Positions 49,701-61,800 of a DNA stretch of 64,000 nucleotides are shown here, one piece after another. The notes under the pieces were generated by a model. The model did not search any database, was not told the origin of the DNA, and saw only the letters and a list, made by a program, of their open reading frames with translations. The stretch lies in contig JBAJFG010000348.1 of the NCBI GenBank assembly GCA_037903475.1, positions 62,001-126,000 of the forward strand, in the 5' to 3' direction. The DNA is from Ancylostoma caninum. Its lineage: Eukaryota; Nematoda; Chromadorea; Rhabditida; Ancylostomatidae. A program made the position numbers and the translations under genes. Within the stretch, counting starts at the first letter, position 1. Each line of letters begins with the position of its first letter.

Positions 49701-52417
49701 TTATGGCACTCTGTTTCTGTGTTTTGTCTCTGGTTAGTTGCATTTGATTTATCAATACAAAATTACTCCAAGGGTTCCCTGTAGCAGTGCAAATTTGTGG
49801 CAGCCGAACACCATGAGGGAAATGAACTGGTAGTTACAGTTCTGCCGACTTTACACAGCACTTTACATGGCACATATTGATTGTAGTACGGTATTTTTGT
49901 CACGCATGGATCATGGGCGTATAGCCGCCAAATATCCAAGGGTTCTCTAGAACAGAAACTGTTGGAATGTAGTGCAGAGGCCTTTAGCGTCTAGCCACCT
50001 TTATGACAGTCCCGTGGTAAGAATTGCTTTCCCGAGAAAACCCGTTCATCTCTGGAATCATACGTTTTTTCCTGATGCAAACAGTCTTCCTTCCACTGCA
50101 GCGGAGTCATCAATCCCTTATAGTATTGACACATGAAAACCGGCAGTACTATGTACATAGTTTACTGATTCACATCGGATCACTGGACAATTATTTAGTT
50201 TTGAAATGGAGCTGCAATTCAAGAGAGAAATCATGAATTAACTTCTCACGATCAGTTTTATCCTTTGAAAACCCTCTCCACATAATCCAATTTTTGTTTC
50301 CAGACGAACAATAAACTGATAGCCCAAGTTGCTTACAGCGGTGCAGTTGCCTTCAACGGTTTGAACATTGTCGGTTCAATCAAATGTGCGCAAGTGGTAA
50401 GCTTGTTATATCTGTGTATGTAAAAGTGAGAGTTTGTTTGTGTGCTTGTGTGTGTTCTTACGTTCCGAAGAGAAATCGGAGAAGATGAACCGATCTGGAC
50501 CAAATTCTACATGTCGCTTATCCAGCGGCCGGCGGAGGTACTTTTCTCCCGAGGCCTTTCGACTGGCATATCGACCATATCAATTTTATTGATTTTTCTC
50601 CATTTTTGTCCGGGTGTGGGTGAGGATGCGTCTACTAGGATTCTTTAACATTCTAAGTACGAGTATGACAACCATTTGGAATGACGGGATCGAATTATTG
50701 ATTTTGTCGATTTTTCGCAGCCTTTGGTCACGGGTCTGTGAGGATATGTCGGATTTTCGAACACGCAGAATACAAATATGGCAACCACTGTGCATGGAAA
50801 CATCGTGTTATTCCTTTTATCGAATTTTGAATCAAGTTTTTGATTTTTTTCTCTTTTTCTTAGGGGCGGGTAAGAGCGCATTTACTACGTTTCTCAAAGA
50901 AGCTGGACACAAAGATGGCCTTCATTTTCCATAAAGTTTAACTTTCTTATTTTATTTTTTGCTAATAGGTCAGTCCAAAAGGGCCGTTCAGGTCCGTCAA
51001 CATGTTGATCAGCAAAATGAAGAGCATCTTAACTGGATTTATCAATGATAGCAAATTCCCTCATCAGTGTAATATAGCCGGGGTAGCAAAACACCCGAGC
51101 GAAGCCGGGCATACCATCTAGTATTACACATAAAATAAACGGTTACATCGTGCCTCATCTCCAAGATGTACTCGCAATTATTATGAATGCCAGAAAATCA
51201 AAACTAATGTCCTAGCCTACGCCCTCTAGATGCTTGATCTCCTATAAAGTTGAGCAGCAAGGTAGTAAACCAATACATACATTCTAGATTAGAATGAATA
51301 ATCATTAGTATCAAAAGACCATAGGAAGTCGAGTAATTTCGGAACTGCTACTTTTTCGCATAAGTTGTTGTTCACAATTCATGCAGAAGTATTTGAAAAA
51401 TTCTGGCTTTGACATGCTCCTTGTTTTGTTCTCGAAACTTTGTTTGCGCTTGAGTAGCCTGAAGCCTTTCATGTCAGTATGCTTAGGTTCTCATCCTTAG
51501 TTTGAGCTATTTGGAAACTAGTGGGTTTTTTAAAGACTAGTCATGGTGATTGCCTCAGAAAAGCGCTTCAAGCAGAGTAGTAGTAGTTATTCATTTCTTG
51601 TTCCGTGAGGGAATTCCAGCCAAAAAGCAAGTCTTCTATACCCAGGTGCGATTTCGGAACAAAAGATCACAAAAGACCAAGAGATTGTTTGAACAAGCTT
51701 CAGGGCCAAAACAAACTATATACACCCATTTGACGCTACTTCGACTCGTGTGATGAAAGGTTCTTTCTGAACGGCTCAAAAATTCTGACCTCGAGATATC
51801 AAAAGTGTGTTAGTATTAAAGCATCCTACAATTCGTCATAACAAGATTCTGTTGAAGCAGTTTTTTCGAAACAGTCAAGCCTTTCAGAACTTTTTGATGC
51901 TACTCTGTTTTTCACAGGTCGCCAGACAACATGTACACTTTATCATGGTTTGTATCACTATTGGAGGATGCATCGTATGCTTTATTCTACCTGGCATTGT
52001 GACACTTCTCTGTCCTCATAATACAGCTGAAGAGGTACGCTGCACTGCACCACATTTTAATCTTCATGATCCCAACGTTCGCTGTGCTTTTTGTTCCATT
52101 TTCTTTGAATCTTTTACAACTGTTGCCGATAATACACAAGAACTGTTCATTTCTATAAAGGGTACATTGCTACCAACCCTCTTCAGAACTGCTCATAACA
52201 CAACCTTCCGACGTTTTCTTTACAGTGGTCGCATCTCTTCCTTGGTGTCAGCCTCTTCGTCGTGGTCACCAACATCCCATTTCTGTTTCTAGCCAGAAGT
52301 GAGCCGGCGCCATGGACAAAATCTACTACTAAATACAAGGTCAATATAGAACAAGGATTCAAGTCAATTGGTGATGCAGAAAAATCGTTATCTAAGCCAA
52401 GAATTCTACTTGAGTGA
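46766..52417 (+). CDS. Major facilitator superfamily transporter, SLC17-like anion symporter, complete, 10 exons
   Basis: Exons are 46766-46922, 46982-47114, 47414-47519, 47589-47696, 48259-48407, 49302-49485, 49544-49732, 50304-50396, 51918-52034 and 52226-52417 (TGA included). All phases agree and give 475 residues, a normal MFS length. The N-terminus MTSEKSTIIRYVVLGFALLL enters the first membrane segment, followed by a short lumenal or extracellular loop with an Asn-Gly-Thr sequon. Further hydrophobic segments are VLFSVVAVGQLIGTLPIVPV, FYGLVTQLATILLPWAV, GFSMAIAFVSVGAI and YSFGAVGLLLSAAFFFFY; a basic cytoplasmic loop (PRKHS...EICKDRC) then splits the two halves of the protein, and the second half follows the same pattern. 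The pattern fits the nematode SLC17-like (phosphate/vesicular anion) branch, but the substrate cannot be read from sequence. Introns 4 and 8 carry repeat insertions. Confidence 0.9.
47697..48258 (+). other. Intron 4 of the MFS gene, with a retroposon-like insert
   Basis: Contains a GC-richer segment that ends in a T-rich stretch, GCGCGCCTACGGGCG and an AAATAAATAAATAAAT tail at about 48192-48210, as expected for a non-LTR or SINE 3' end. The open frames at 47684-48200 are not part of the transporter. Confidence 0.55.
48408..49301 (+). other. Intron 5 of the MFS gene
   Basis: Donor GTGAGC and acceptor CCTTTAG. A CAGCAGCAGG-rich patch occurs near 49139-49151. No element recognised. Confidence 0.7.
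49733..50303 (+). other. Intron 7 of the MFS gene
   Basis: Donor GTTAGT and acceptor TGTTTCCAG. No gene or repeat recognised inside. Confidence 0.65.
50411..51121 (+). mobile_element. Helitron-like non-autonomous element in MFS intron 8
   Basis: The segment begins TC after a host A (ATA/TCTGTGTATG) and ends with a hairpin (CCCGAGCGAAGCCGGG), an 8-base spacer, CTAG and then a host T. TC...hairpin...CTRR inserted between A and T is the Helitron hallmark. It is 711 bp, with a TGTGTTTGTGTG-rich start and no Rep/helicase coding. Inside, at about 50587-50870, are degenerate tandem units of roughly 120-130 bp. Confidence 0.72.
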
Positions 52418-52769
52418 AGAACCAGGAGAACGGTACTACGCCAAGAGTCTCCCTCGTTGGAGACTGCACTTGGGTAGAAATTTCAACGGTTAACAGAGGT
52501 ATTCCTCGCATTCAGTGGTGCTTTAGGGTTAACATGATCTTGGCTTGTTAGAATTTCAAGTGCCACTCTTGGCACGAACAGATTGTTTTATTGTTTTGTA
52601 CCTAGCTACGAGAATTCTTTACGTCGTTGTTCCCGTTGTTATTATTCATCATTACTGCGAAAGTTATCAATCACATGCCTGATTATAGCACTTGGAAAAC
52701 GTTGAAGTGTCAAGCACAACTACCAAAATGGCCGGCAACATTCAGCTCCATAAGAAAGGAGTTGTGATG

Positions 52770-53430
52770 CTCAGAACTTCAAAAACAAGTTGTCGGCCCA
52801 GCTTTGCCCAAAAACAACTTGCAAACAAGCTTTTAACTAGCAAATCGTTGTCGACAAGTCTGACGTCATCATGCCACCCAAAACCAAGTTGTCGACAAGC
52901 TTTTCTCCCGACAACTTGTCGACAAGGAAGAGAAAAAACAAGTTGTCGACCAGCTTTCCCAAAAAGCAACTTGCAAACAAGCTTTTGTCGGAAAAAGTTG
53001 TTGACAACCTTTTAGCTGAACAACCTGTCGACGAGAGAGAGTCATGTTCCCATACCCGCTTAACATACGATGCAACCGTTGAGGACACCAGGGCAATGGT
53101 TGCTGTATTACAGTTGTAGGAAAGCGTTTGCTTCCTAATGAAGGACAGCTGTGCAAGCCTACGCGTACACAGGTCCTACCTTGAGCAATTTTGTAGTGTA
53201 GAGCTGACAGATTGTCAGTGGAGGACGGGTCAAGAACAAGTTCACACGGTCAACCACCTGTCGGCAAGAAACAGCAAAAACAAGTTGTCGACAAGCTTTT
53301 GGGCGGACAACTTGTCGACAAGGAAGTGCAAAACCAAGTTGTCGACAAGTTTTTGGAAAAGCAAGTTTCAGATGCGATCAGATACTTGCTCGCCAAATGA
53401 TTGTCGACAAGTTGTTTTTGGGGTTCTGAG
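52770..53430. mobile_element. Palindrome-rich transposon-like element with GTCGAC repeats
   Basis: The left end CTCAGAAC...AAAAACAAGTTGTCG and the right end CGACAAGTTGTTTTTGGGG...GTTCTGAG are imperfect inverses. Between them the word CAAGTTGTCGACAAGCTTTT and its inverse recur in two blocks (about 52788-53035 and 53275-53420), giving eight TTGTCGAC cores. Each core lies in a palindrome such as AACTTGTCGACAAG. Open frames on both strands (NKLSTSF- and QVVDKLL-type peptides) follow from the repeats and are unlikely to be genes. Confidence 0.65.
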
Positions 53431-53837
53431 TGTTAATCATTCAAGACGCTCAGCATGCAGAGCGCCCGTGTCTCTGCCCGAGAGAGCCGCGGCGCGGTCT
53501 CGACCCTTGTCTGCGTACATTTGGAGTTCCCTGTATATCTCGTTTGGCTCGAGGAACTAGCACGTTTTCCTGAAAGGCGGAACACCTTCATAAGGTTCCC
53601 TTCTGTGGACAGTCTAGAATGTATTACACATCACTCATGGATTGACGATGTAAAGATGTGTTGGGACATCAAAAAAAATTCCGAAGGAACATTGTTTATA
53701 TTCATTATAGTTTCGGTTCTACACAGAAAAATGTGGAAATATGGAGGAGAACATAAGTCTATGCTACCAAATGGAGAGTGAGTAAGATTTTTTAGTTGTG
53801 ACTTTGAGTGCGTCGCGACAGCCAGTCATGTATGAAG

Positions 53838-54132
53838 TGGCACCTTCTCGGAAAAGGCGCAACTCCGGGTACACTCAGCTGATCAATGTTCTCACTATCC
53901 CGACCACTACGATCTTCCGCCAGAGATCGTCCATGATCCCGAGTTTTTGGTGGGAGATTTCGGGTGGTAAGCCCCATAACTTCTCAGATTAAACCTCGTA
54001 TATTTCTTTAGGATAGGTATGGATTTTTGAGTTTAACGCATTAAAGTTAGGTTATGCAGTACGAGATTCACTGGCCGCTTGGATTACAGTGGTCATACCA
54101 GTTCTGCTAGTCGTAGACTCTACGGTGCAGAG
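53838..54132 (+). CDS. Possible two-exon gene fragment, function unknown
   Basis: A first segment (53838-53966) encodes FSEKAQLRVHSADQ then HYPDHYDLPPEIVHDPEFLV and ends at a GTAAGC donor. A second (54060-54132) follows a TTATGCAG acceptor, keeps phase, encodes TRFTGRLDYSGHTSSASRRL and ends at GTATGT. The splice signals and codon pattern look genuine, but the first acceptor is weak (TGA lies just upstream in frame) and no domain is recognised. It follows the MFS gene on the same strand. Confidence 0.3.
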
Positions 54133-54769
54133 GTATGTCAGCACTCTCTGAAGTCTTCGACTATTTTATGATCGAGAGTTCCAAATCTCTGAAAGTAGAA
54201 GTTTCGCTAAAGTCTTATCATTTAAAAACCACGGTTGCAAGTTAGCTCGTGGCCGCTTCGCGGTTGTGAATCAGAATTGGCAGTTAACCCCGACATTTAG
54301 CTCATCGTTTCGTCGTCCTTTTAAGAGGTTAACTACCTTCCCAGAACTTCTCGCAAGCACTTCCAGCTGAAGAAAAGACGGGAGAAATTCTTCTTAACCT
54401 CTTCCGAACTTAACACTTTTTCACTGAGTTCGGCTAACCTGCAAGTTATGTGGTGATGTGGTCATGGACAAATCACCGCAAAAATAGAGATCCCAACAAT
54501 TCCAGTGGGAACGCGCATGGTAATTTTCATCTTTAAAATTTTGTTTCGACCTTTGAACGATGCTACCAATGATTCTACCAAAGTTGCACTGTCGTGAGCA
54601 TCAGCACCCTCAAGATATGGAAAGGTTAGATGTGTTCCACTGTCCCAAGAATATGGCACAAAATGAATAGGAGTATTCATTTGCAGTCGCTCTCTTTCCT
54701 CATGACAAGACTTATTTCATTTCCAGTTTAACTTAGATACGGTCTCTCTCTCTCGAAAATTCTTGGTTA

Positions 54770-54861
54770 ACGCTGCACCGCCCGTAAGCTGAGCCATGTC
54801 GCACCACGTATGGTAACGCATAGGTGATGCAGCTCGGCCCAGTAGATGGGCGGTGCAGCGT
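54770..54861. mobile_element. 92-bp MITE with ACGCTGCACCGCCC termini
   Basis: ACGCTGCACCGCCC at the left is the exact inverse of GGGCGGTGCAGCGT at the right (14 bp). The interior is unique. A diverged relative is at 35766-35883. Confidence 0.65.
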
Positions 54862-57800
54862 GAGGCAAGGATTTTTGAGAGCGGCTGTATATGCATAGCT
54901 ACATCTGTGAGAGTAAAATTACCGTGAATGGTGCCTTTAACGTAAGGTGCTGGCTTCAATTGTAAAACCCTCGAAATTCGAAAACAGATAGCAGCAAATG
55001 CCTCTAGTTTCATAAGTCTAGAACTATGACCAGGAGCGAAGCGGCGCGCGTTTCCAAGGTATTGCGTTGCAAAGCAGTGTCTTAGTTAGTATGTGCAAAG
55101 CCAAACGCTTAATTTGACAAAACAGCAACAAAAAGTTTCTTCGTCTGGATTTCGGCCACACTGATACACAAAATGGGAGCCTAAGTTGGTGGTTTGCCGC
55201 AAAAAAGTACTGAGGAGTGCTAGCACAAAATGACTCGGTGATCCTCGCGTACAAGGTGAAGTTGTGCTTCATGTGTGTGACAGTGACTTTCTTCAGATTT
55301 CCTTTCCACATCCAGCTGAACCACAGGTTTCATGGTGCAGGCGAGACAATATCATGAGGAGGCTTTGTGACCAAATATAGCTCTGAAACCCTGAAACTCG
55401 CCCTGTCTGGATTAAATGATTCCACAAGAACATCAATTGATTATTTTTATGCATATGATGAGAAGGGAATCAGTTTCATTGTTGGAAATTCTACAGACCA
55501 CGAGAACATCTGATCTCTGTATTTAGGCATCGTTCTCCAATAAAACATCCATTTAGCTAGGCTGCACACCCATATAATGAATACAACACATCAAAACGAG
55601 TGAATCTTAAGAGCAAATTGAGATAGAAGTGTAAGGCAATCCTTGGCTCGGTGAAGAATAGCAGATGCACCAGATGTGGAATGCAGTGAGAAGTATCAGC
55701 AGAAATTGGTCTGTGGTCATCCTGAAATCAAAAGCACAGAATCGCTACAAAATATGAATATGACAGAAAACTACGACAAATAAACAAATAGTGATTTGCT
55801 CACGGCGGTCTTATTATGCGAGCTCTCTCGTAAGAAGGTTCCTCTATGTACCAGCTTTGGGGGCTCTGAAAATAAAGTATGACAACATCATAGAGCGAGT
55901 TTTGTTATAAGATTGAAATGTGCCCGGAGAGGGGGGGGGGGATTCTTGAGGGAACGAATAGAGCTATTAGATTGGTGATTAATTATTCTGCGCTTCTGTC
56001 TTGCTCTCTTCTCTGAGAGAGATTCCGCAAATATACGACCTCCCCAACTGTCTTGTGATAGGAGAGTTCATGTGGAGCTCATCCTCTTAATTTTCACTTT
56101 CTACTCTTTTTTTTGAATACCAAACATAAGTCACTGAGAAAACGCCAAAGAACTTTTCAATGTTTCCAGTAGCTTAAGTCACTCTGCTGCAGGTGCAGAA
56201 AGCCGTTCATTGGCAAAGTCCGATGGTACACCTCTTTGCCGCCTGGCATCCAAGCTCGCATTCCGAGAAACAAGAATGAAGTTCATTCGTTATTTCCGCC
56301 CCGAAAATGTCGCAGGGATCACGGAGCTTTCTGTACTCTCTTGATGTGAGAGTACGACAAATATGAACGGGAGTGCTTACATGCTTTTTTGTGGAGGCAA
56401 TATTGAAGAAAACTGCTGCGATGAAAATGTAAACAAGGCTGTAATCTCCAAGAAGCAAAAAAAAACAGAAACAGGACTGCTGGATAATTATGCACCATTC
56501 CAATCAATGTCCAATCACATATACGGATGGATAGTAATAAAATTTCAAGTGCAGCAGAACGGAAACTGGAAGTGCAAAATAGGCATAAAACGAAAAGAAT
56601 AGGAAGAAGGGACAAACATGAGAGTGAACCACATCATATTTTCCAGAGCCATTTTTATACGGAGGATCCCGATTGAAGTCCATCATTGAATGGTAAGACT
56701 TAAGTTTTTAAACCAAACACACTTTGAGAAATTTCTTTTTAGGCTCTATCGTGATTTTCGCAATGCTATTGACGAAAAGTTGGAGAGCTGTTGGCATAGT
56801 TGCTAAATGATGTTTGTCAGTGATAGTGTAAAACAAATATACGTGGGTATTCTCAATTCCTTGATTGGTGCAAGAGTTTTTTTTTATGTAGAACACATTA
56901 TTTATTGGATTTATCTCAGGTTGTGGGAGGAAGGAAGACAGAGACATCAAACATTGAGAAGGAGAACACATTAATGTGAAGATCGAGGAATCTGAGCATT
57001 TTCCTGAACATGGGAAAGGGGGCGGCCAACAGGCGACTAGTTTAACACATTAACAAGACGCTCAAAGTCTCGATGATTGGTACCAGGTGGGATCTGAGGC
57101 AAAATTCTCGCTCTTCTCTCATCCTGCAGTAACAGAGACATAACGTGTACACTGTTCATGCATATCGACAGAAAAAAATTATCGAAGCTCTCAACAAACT
57201 TGGCTACCACCTTGTACAATCTGAAGACTAAAACATGAGGAAAGTTTGCGAGATGTTATGAATACGGCTGCTTTTCAGCAGCGAAGCAGCTTAGTATCAG
57301 AAACCTTCAAGTTTACCGCAGACAATGTTTGATCGCATGAGCAAACAACAGCATAAGAGCACTGTGTGATGCGTTCAAAGAAGAGAGGACTGCGGATCTT
57401 CCCAGAGAGCAGCATGGTGAGGAGATGAGACACAGATGAGCACAAGCAACGGCTGAATTGTGAAAATAACCATGGAACTCCTCCCAGTGAAGTTTCTTAA
57501 GAAAGATGATTGTCTACCTCCATGAGAAATATGGTGCTCCTATTGAATGAGGAAGAAGAAAGTGAGCAAATGAGATTTAAATGTGTCAGTTCAAGCTCAA
57601 AACTTTCCTGAAAATCAGAAAACAGCGCACAGGATTACAAAGAATAGAACAGATAAAAGGCGAACGATGATCAGATCGCCACGCTTTCAACCACATCTTT
57701 AGAATCGTGGAGATATTTAATGTGTTACCTACTAATCTTCATTGGTTACTATACAGGGTTGCAGATGAAATGCTACCCTCGGGAGACACTCCACGTACTA

Positions 57801-58799
57801 AGTCAGAGCTTCATATTTTGAGACTCTTCTGTCATCAATATGTCAAGCCCACAGATAGGGAAGGTTGGCCTGATTGTCTTGGATCGCGAACAAAACCACC
57901 TACTATATCATTACTAGAAAGCCTGTCGTCACTTCGCTTCACGCTACAGTTTCGGAGCGTGAACACATTTTTCACGCCGACACATCAAAATTCACTAAAA
58001 TCTTGAAGTGTCTTCAGAAAAAAGCTGCTATAAGTTGCAGGTGAAATATTAGCGGAGCTATGGCTGTCTTAGCAGAACATTTGGTTTTAGCTCAGATGGG
58101 AAAGCGAGATTTGGGGTAAAAAGTTACAACGAAGGTCCTAGTGACAAACAAGAAATAAAAGAAAGGAAAGCACACTGGAAGAAATGAGAAAAATTGACAC
58201 ATCATTAAATTGCCTTTTTCCAGTAGGAAAAATTATCATTTACGATTGACCCGGATCAGTTTTCTGGCGAGGAGTCCAAAAATGGCTCCTCAATTCAGTT
58301 TATGTCCAGCATGCAAAGCAACTTCCTTTCAGAGCGAAACTACATGCTATTAGTTTTATTCTCTTCCATTCCAAATACCCAGGTGCCTTAATTTATAGGG
58401 CGAATGGTAGCCAGGAATTTATAGGGAGAATGGTAGCCGGGCTTTTTGACTAAGTACATACGTGATCCTTATTCAAGAACTCCAACCCACATCGAGGCTT
58501 CTGATACTCAACTTCAAGAATGCGCCATTCTAATGCAGACCCTAATCAGTTGGTAGGAGATACTCTAGGCATTCACAGTGGCGTCTCACTTATCTGCTCC
58601 ACATTGTTATTACCGGTATCATCGACGCTTATCGTTGTTGACCTCTTCACTGTGGCGAACCCTTCTTTCTGCATTGTTTATTCGCGAAACAGCTCTCCTT
58701 TTAGGAATACTCTACTTATTGATTCCAGATGTCCTTGCTATCTTACTGCAGTGTTTTATTTCAAAAATTGCTTGCTTCGTGAAGTGTCGCCTATTTTTG
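54862..58799. other. Intergenic stretch with unassigned short frames
   Basis: Minus-strand frames at 56207-56615 contain a strongly hydrophobic stretch, and the one at 57037-57219 ends in DERRARILPQIPPGTNHRDF and a few residues before a stop after a TGCAG acceptor. A further minus-strand frame at 54462-54680, left of this stretch, is similarly unassigned. These may be exons of an unrecognised minus-strand gene, but I could not join them in phase. A poly-G run lies near 55931-55941. Confidence 0.35.
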
Positions 58800-58812
58800 G
58801 TACTCTTTCCAG
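58800..58812 (+). promoter_or_regulatory. Possible spliced-leader acceptor of the ABCG gene
   Basis: ACTCTTTCCAG ends four bases before the ATG at 58817. This placement is typical of nematode trans-splicing. The upstream in-frame region is open back to 58520, so a longer N-terminus or a cis-spliced leader exon cannot be excluded. Confidence 0.5.
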
Positions 58813-58816
58813 CACC

Positions 58817-61800
58817 ATGTCAGAATACCAGTTCCCAGTTCTTTCGGATCCGCCTCCGTATCCAGGGATCAGCGCGTTCCCTCCGTTGAAAGGCAAAGGA
58901 TACGACGATCATCCTCCACCTTATCCTGATACTCATAGGGTGGTGGGAAACTCTGAACGCTTCCAGATTCCCGGAGGGTAATTATCTACCTATTTTACAA
59001 TAGTAATTCCAATAGGTTTGGTCGGAATTTCAAAAGAGTCCCTAAATGAAATATGAATAGGTTCCTAGGATTGAAATGGAATGGTGTGGTAGTACACAAG
59101 GTTGTTCTTTTATTTATGTCTGCTGGAATGAAGTGAAATATTGTAATGAGATACGTCAACACAACTCTTTTATGTTGTCAAATCGTTATGTGTAACTGTG
59201 CAATTTCACCATACCGCTCGCAGCAAATTGCAATCCTTTGCAAGCTGTAACGGAGTCTTCTGAAAAGAAGGGAAAAGCTTGTCGATTCGCTTTTGTTGGA
59301 GATAGGATAGAAATACTTCCCAGACACCTCGGACTAGTGAGTGCCTGTGATAGCAAAGCTGTGTTGGGGTGGAACTTTCTATCGACTCAAGAGTGGTATT
59401 GAAGTACAGACTACATTGTCTGCACTAGTCATAGCCAGGATTATCTTGGTGTAATTCCTTGTTTCTGAAGCACTGTCCATACGAATTTTTAGGAGGTAGA
59501 TTTCCTCTTTATACCTGCAGTTACTTTCGCAAGCTTCCTATTAACAACTATGTAGCTATTTTTCAATCTTACTCGCACTTATAGTTGCACAAGCACTACA
59601 TTTTCATAATGTATAGTAAAGACTTCTTTTAAAAGGTAAACATTACGAAGAACATTTTTATCAATCACCTAACCACAATGGTATACTTGGACCCGTGAAA
59701 AACGGCCGAAAATCCCCCTTTTTGGCCCCACATTTTGAGGGATGTTAAGCAGTTAAAAATCACTGCGACTAACAAGCGCGACTTGCTAAAGGCCCCTCTG
59801 ATCTCTTTACGTAAAAATGCACCAATACCGACCCATTTCTGAACCACCTGTACATGGGATCAAGATGGCACCACGGGATCTCCGCACCATGTGGTATCTT
59901 GCTGGCCACACATCGAGCGCAGTTCCTACCTACTGTTACGGGAGAACTCTTGCTCAAAAACGGGTTTTTCGGCAGTTTGGTGCGGGACCACGTACACTTT
60001 GGGGATCGGCAGCTCGTGGAGATTCTTTTCATAGAGAATCTCGAAAACGTTATTCATGACGTTTCACGTTTCGATAAGTGTTTGTAGATGCATGCTGTAT
60101 GTCTCAGAATTTTCCCGTATTCTGCGTAGTGTACCTACAGAAGAATCTTTGCGCATCCACCGTGCATCCATCGTAACCATAACTCTATAAAATTGAAATT
60201 ACGTCACAAATAGGATATGATATTCAGTTTTGAAGAGCAAGATTCCTTGATTTATTACAGCAAGGAAACCTTACTCTAACACTTTCAGTTCTGACCTCTA
60301 TTGGTCGTCAATCTTTGTCTATGGTCCAGAATGCAAACCTGCTTCTATTCGAGACAGATGTTTCTCTCGTCAACAGAGGAGACGCAAAGAGATTCTTCAT
60401 AAAGGTTCATACAGAAAGCAGCTGATAAAGCGAATAAATTTGAACTAATATGTTTAGTCAGTGGAGTAGCAAAGGCAGGAAGATTGCTGGCGATTATGGG
60501 AAGCAGGTCAGTATATATGTTGATGCATAAAGGTCACCTTTGAAAACAAATTCCATTGATTTGCTCATGCGTAATCCTCCCAGTGGTGCTGGCAAGACAA
60601 CATTGCTTAATGTATTGACGTCACGCAATTTGGCCTGCTTAGAAGTACATGGGACAGTTACACTCCATGGAAGAAGAGTCAGCAAATGGAAGCTTAGAGA
60701 GGTCAGTTGAGAATAATTAAAGTATTTCGTTAGAGAGGTCAGTTGAGAATAATTAAAGTATTTCGAAGGCGTATATCTTAAAGTATCCCATCAGAGATCA
60801 AAAACGGGAGCAAAAAAGAAGTTGAAAAATGGAAAATTCGATAGTGCTCGAATAGGCCGAATCTACAGTCACTACCATAGAATCTGAAAAATTTCTAGGG
60901 ATTTCACATAATTTGTTTGAGAATGAGTTATTTCAAAAGGAGAAAGGACGGTAGGATTTTACGCGCTGTTCTCCTTAGATACAGTGGCGGACACACATCT
61001 AGCACACCCATGATTTTCGACCACAAATTTTTCTGCATAACTCAGCCCTATCATGAGCAGTCGGAACCAAGTTCGATTATGTGTTGAGGCTCTATGGAGA
61101 CATCCTCCCAGTTTTCGACCACGAGCACAGAGTCAGCTGTAACTGGACTAATGAATGAAATTTTATTTTCGTCGATTTTCTCAAACTAATTATAATTATA
61201 AAAGTATTGTATCTACCTATGGAGAAAAGTGAAGTGGTGGTTTAAATTAGGCACACTTCTCCTCAATAGTTCGCTATGCACGCTATTAGTGTACTCTCCA
61301 TACCAGCTCGAGCCAGGAACAAAAGCAAACCATCAAATTTGTCACAAACTTGTTTTTTTTTCTCGAAAATAATGCTATTATTATTACTAATGCGCGCGTC
61401 GGAAGTTTTCCGCTGATTACCTGAACACCTGTTAGTAGCACAAATCGGTGGAAAATCTCCAGCCGAAGTGATTGCTATCTGATTATAATCACCATGAACC
61501 CACATTTTCGCAATTTTTCAGCCTTGTTGACAATCCTTGTTCTTCCGTGAGGTGAGCAACTGCGCACCAAAACTGCTACGGCAAAATTCGCACAACTGTC
61601 AAGAATAGGATCACACTCTGCATCGACTCAACAAAGTGATGTAGGAGAGGGACGAAGATATCTCCAGAAGTACTGCATTTCTGCGTCTAAATTCTAAATG
61701 CGAAAAATGAGTGCATTTCCATTTAGAAACATTTTCTTGAGGAGTAGAATAGTTATAAGAAGGAGAATACTATGCCTCACCATATCCTCGAGTATTACCT

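Noticed and set aside
52692..53400. Frames encoding repeated NKLSTSF and QVVDKLL peptides
   Set aside because: They arise from palindromic DNA repeats open on both strands and lack a start context or splice evidence.
56207..56971. Possible ABCA-type transporter fragments on the minus strand
   Set aside because: Hydrophobic stretches are suggestive, but no ABCA motif is present and the pieces do not join in phase.
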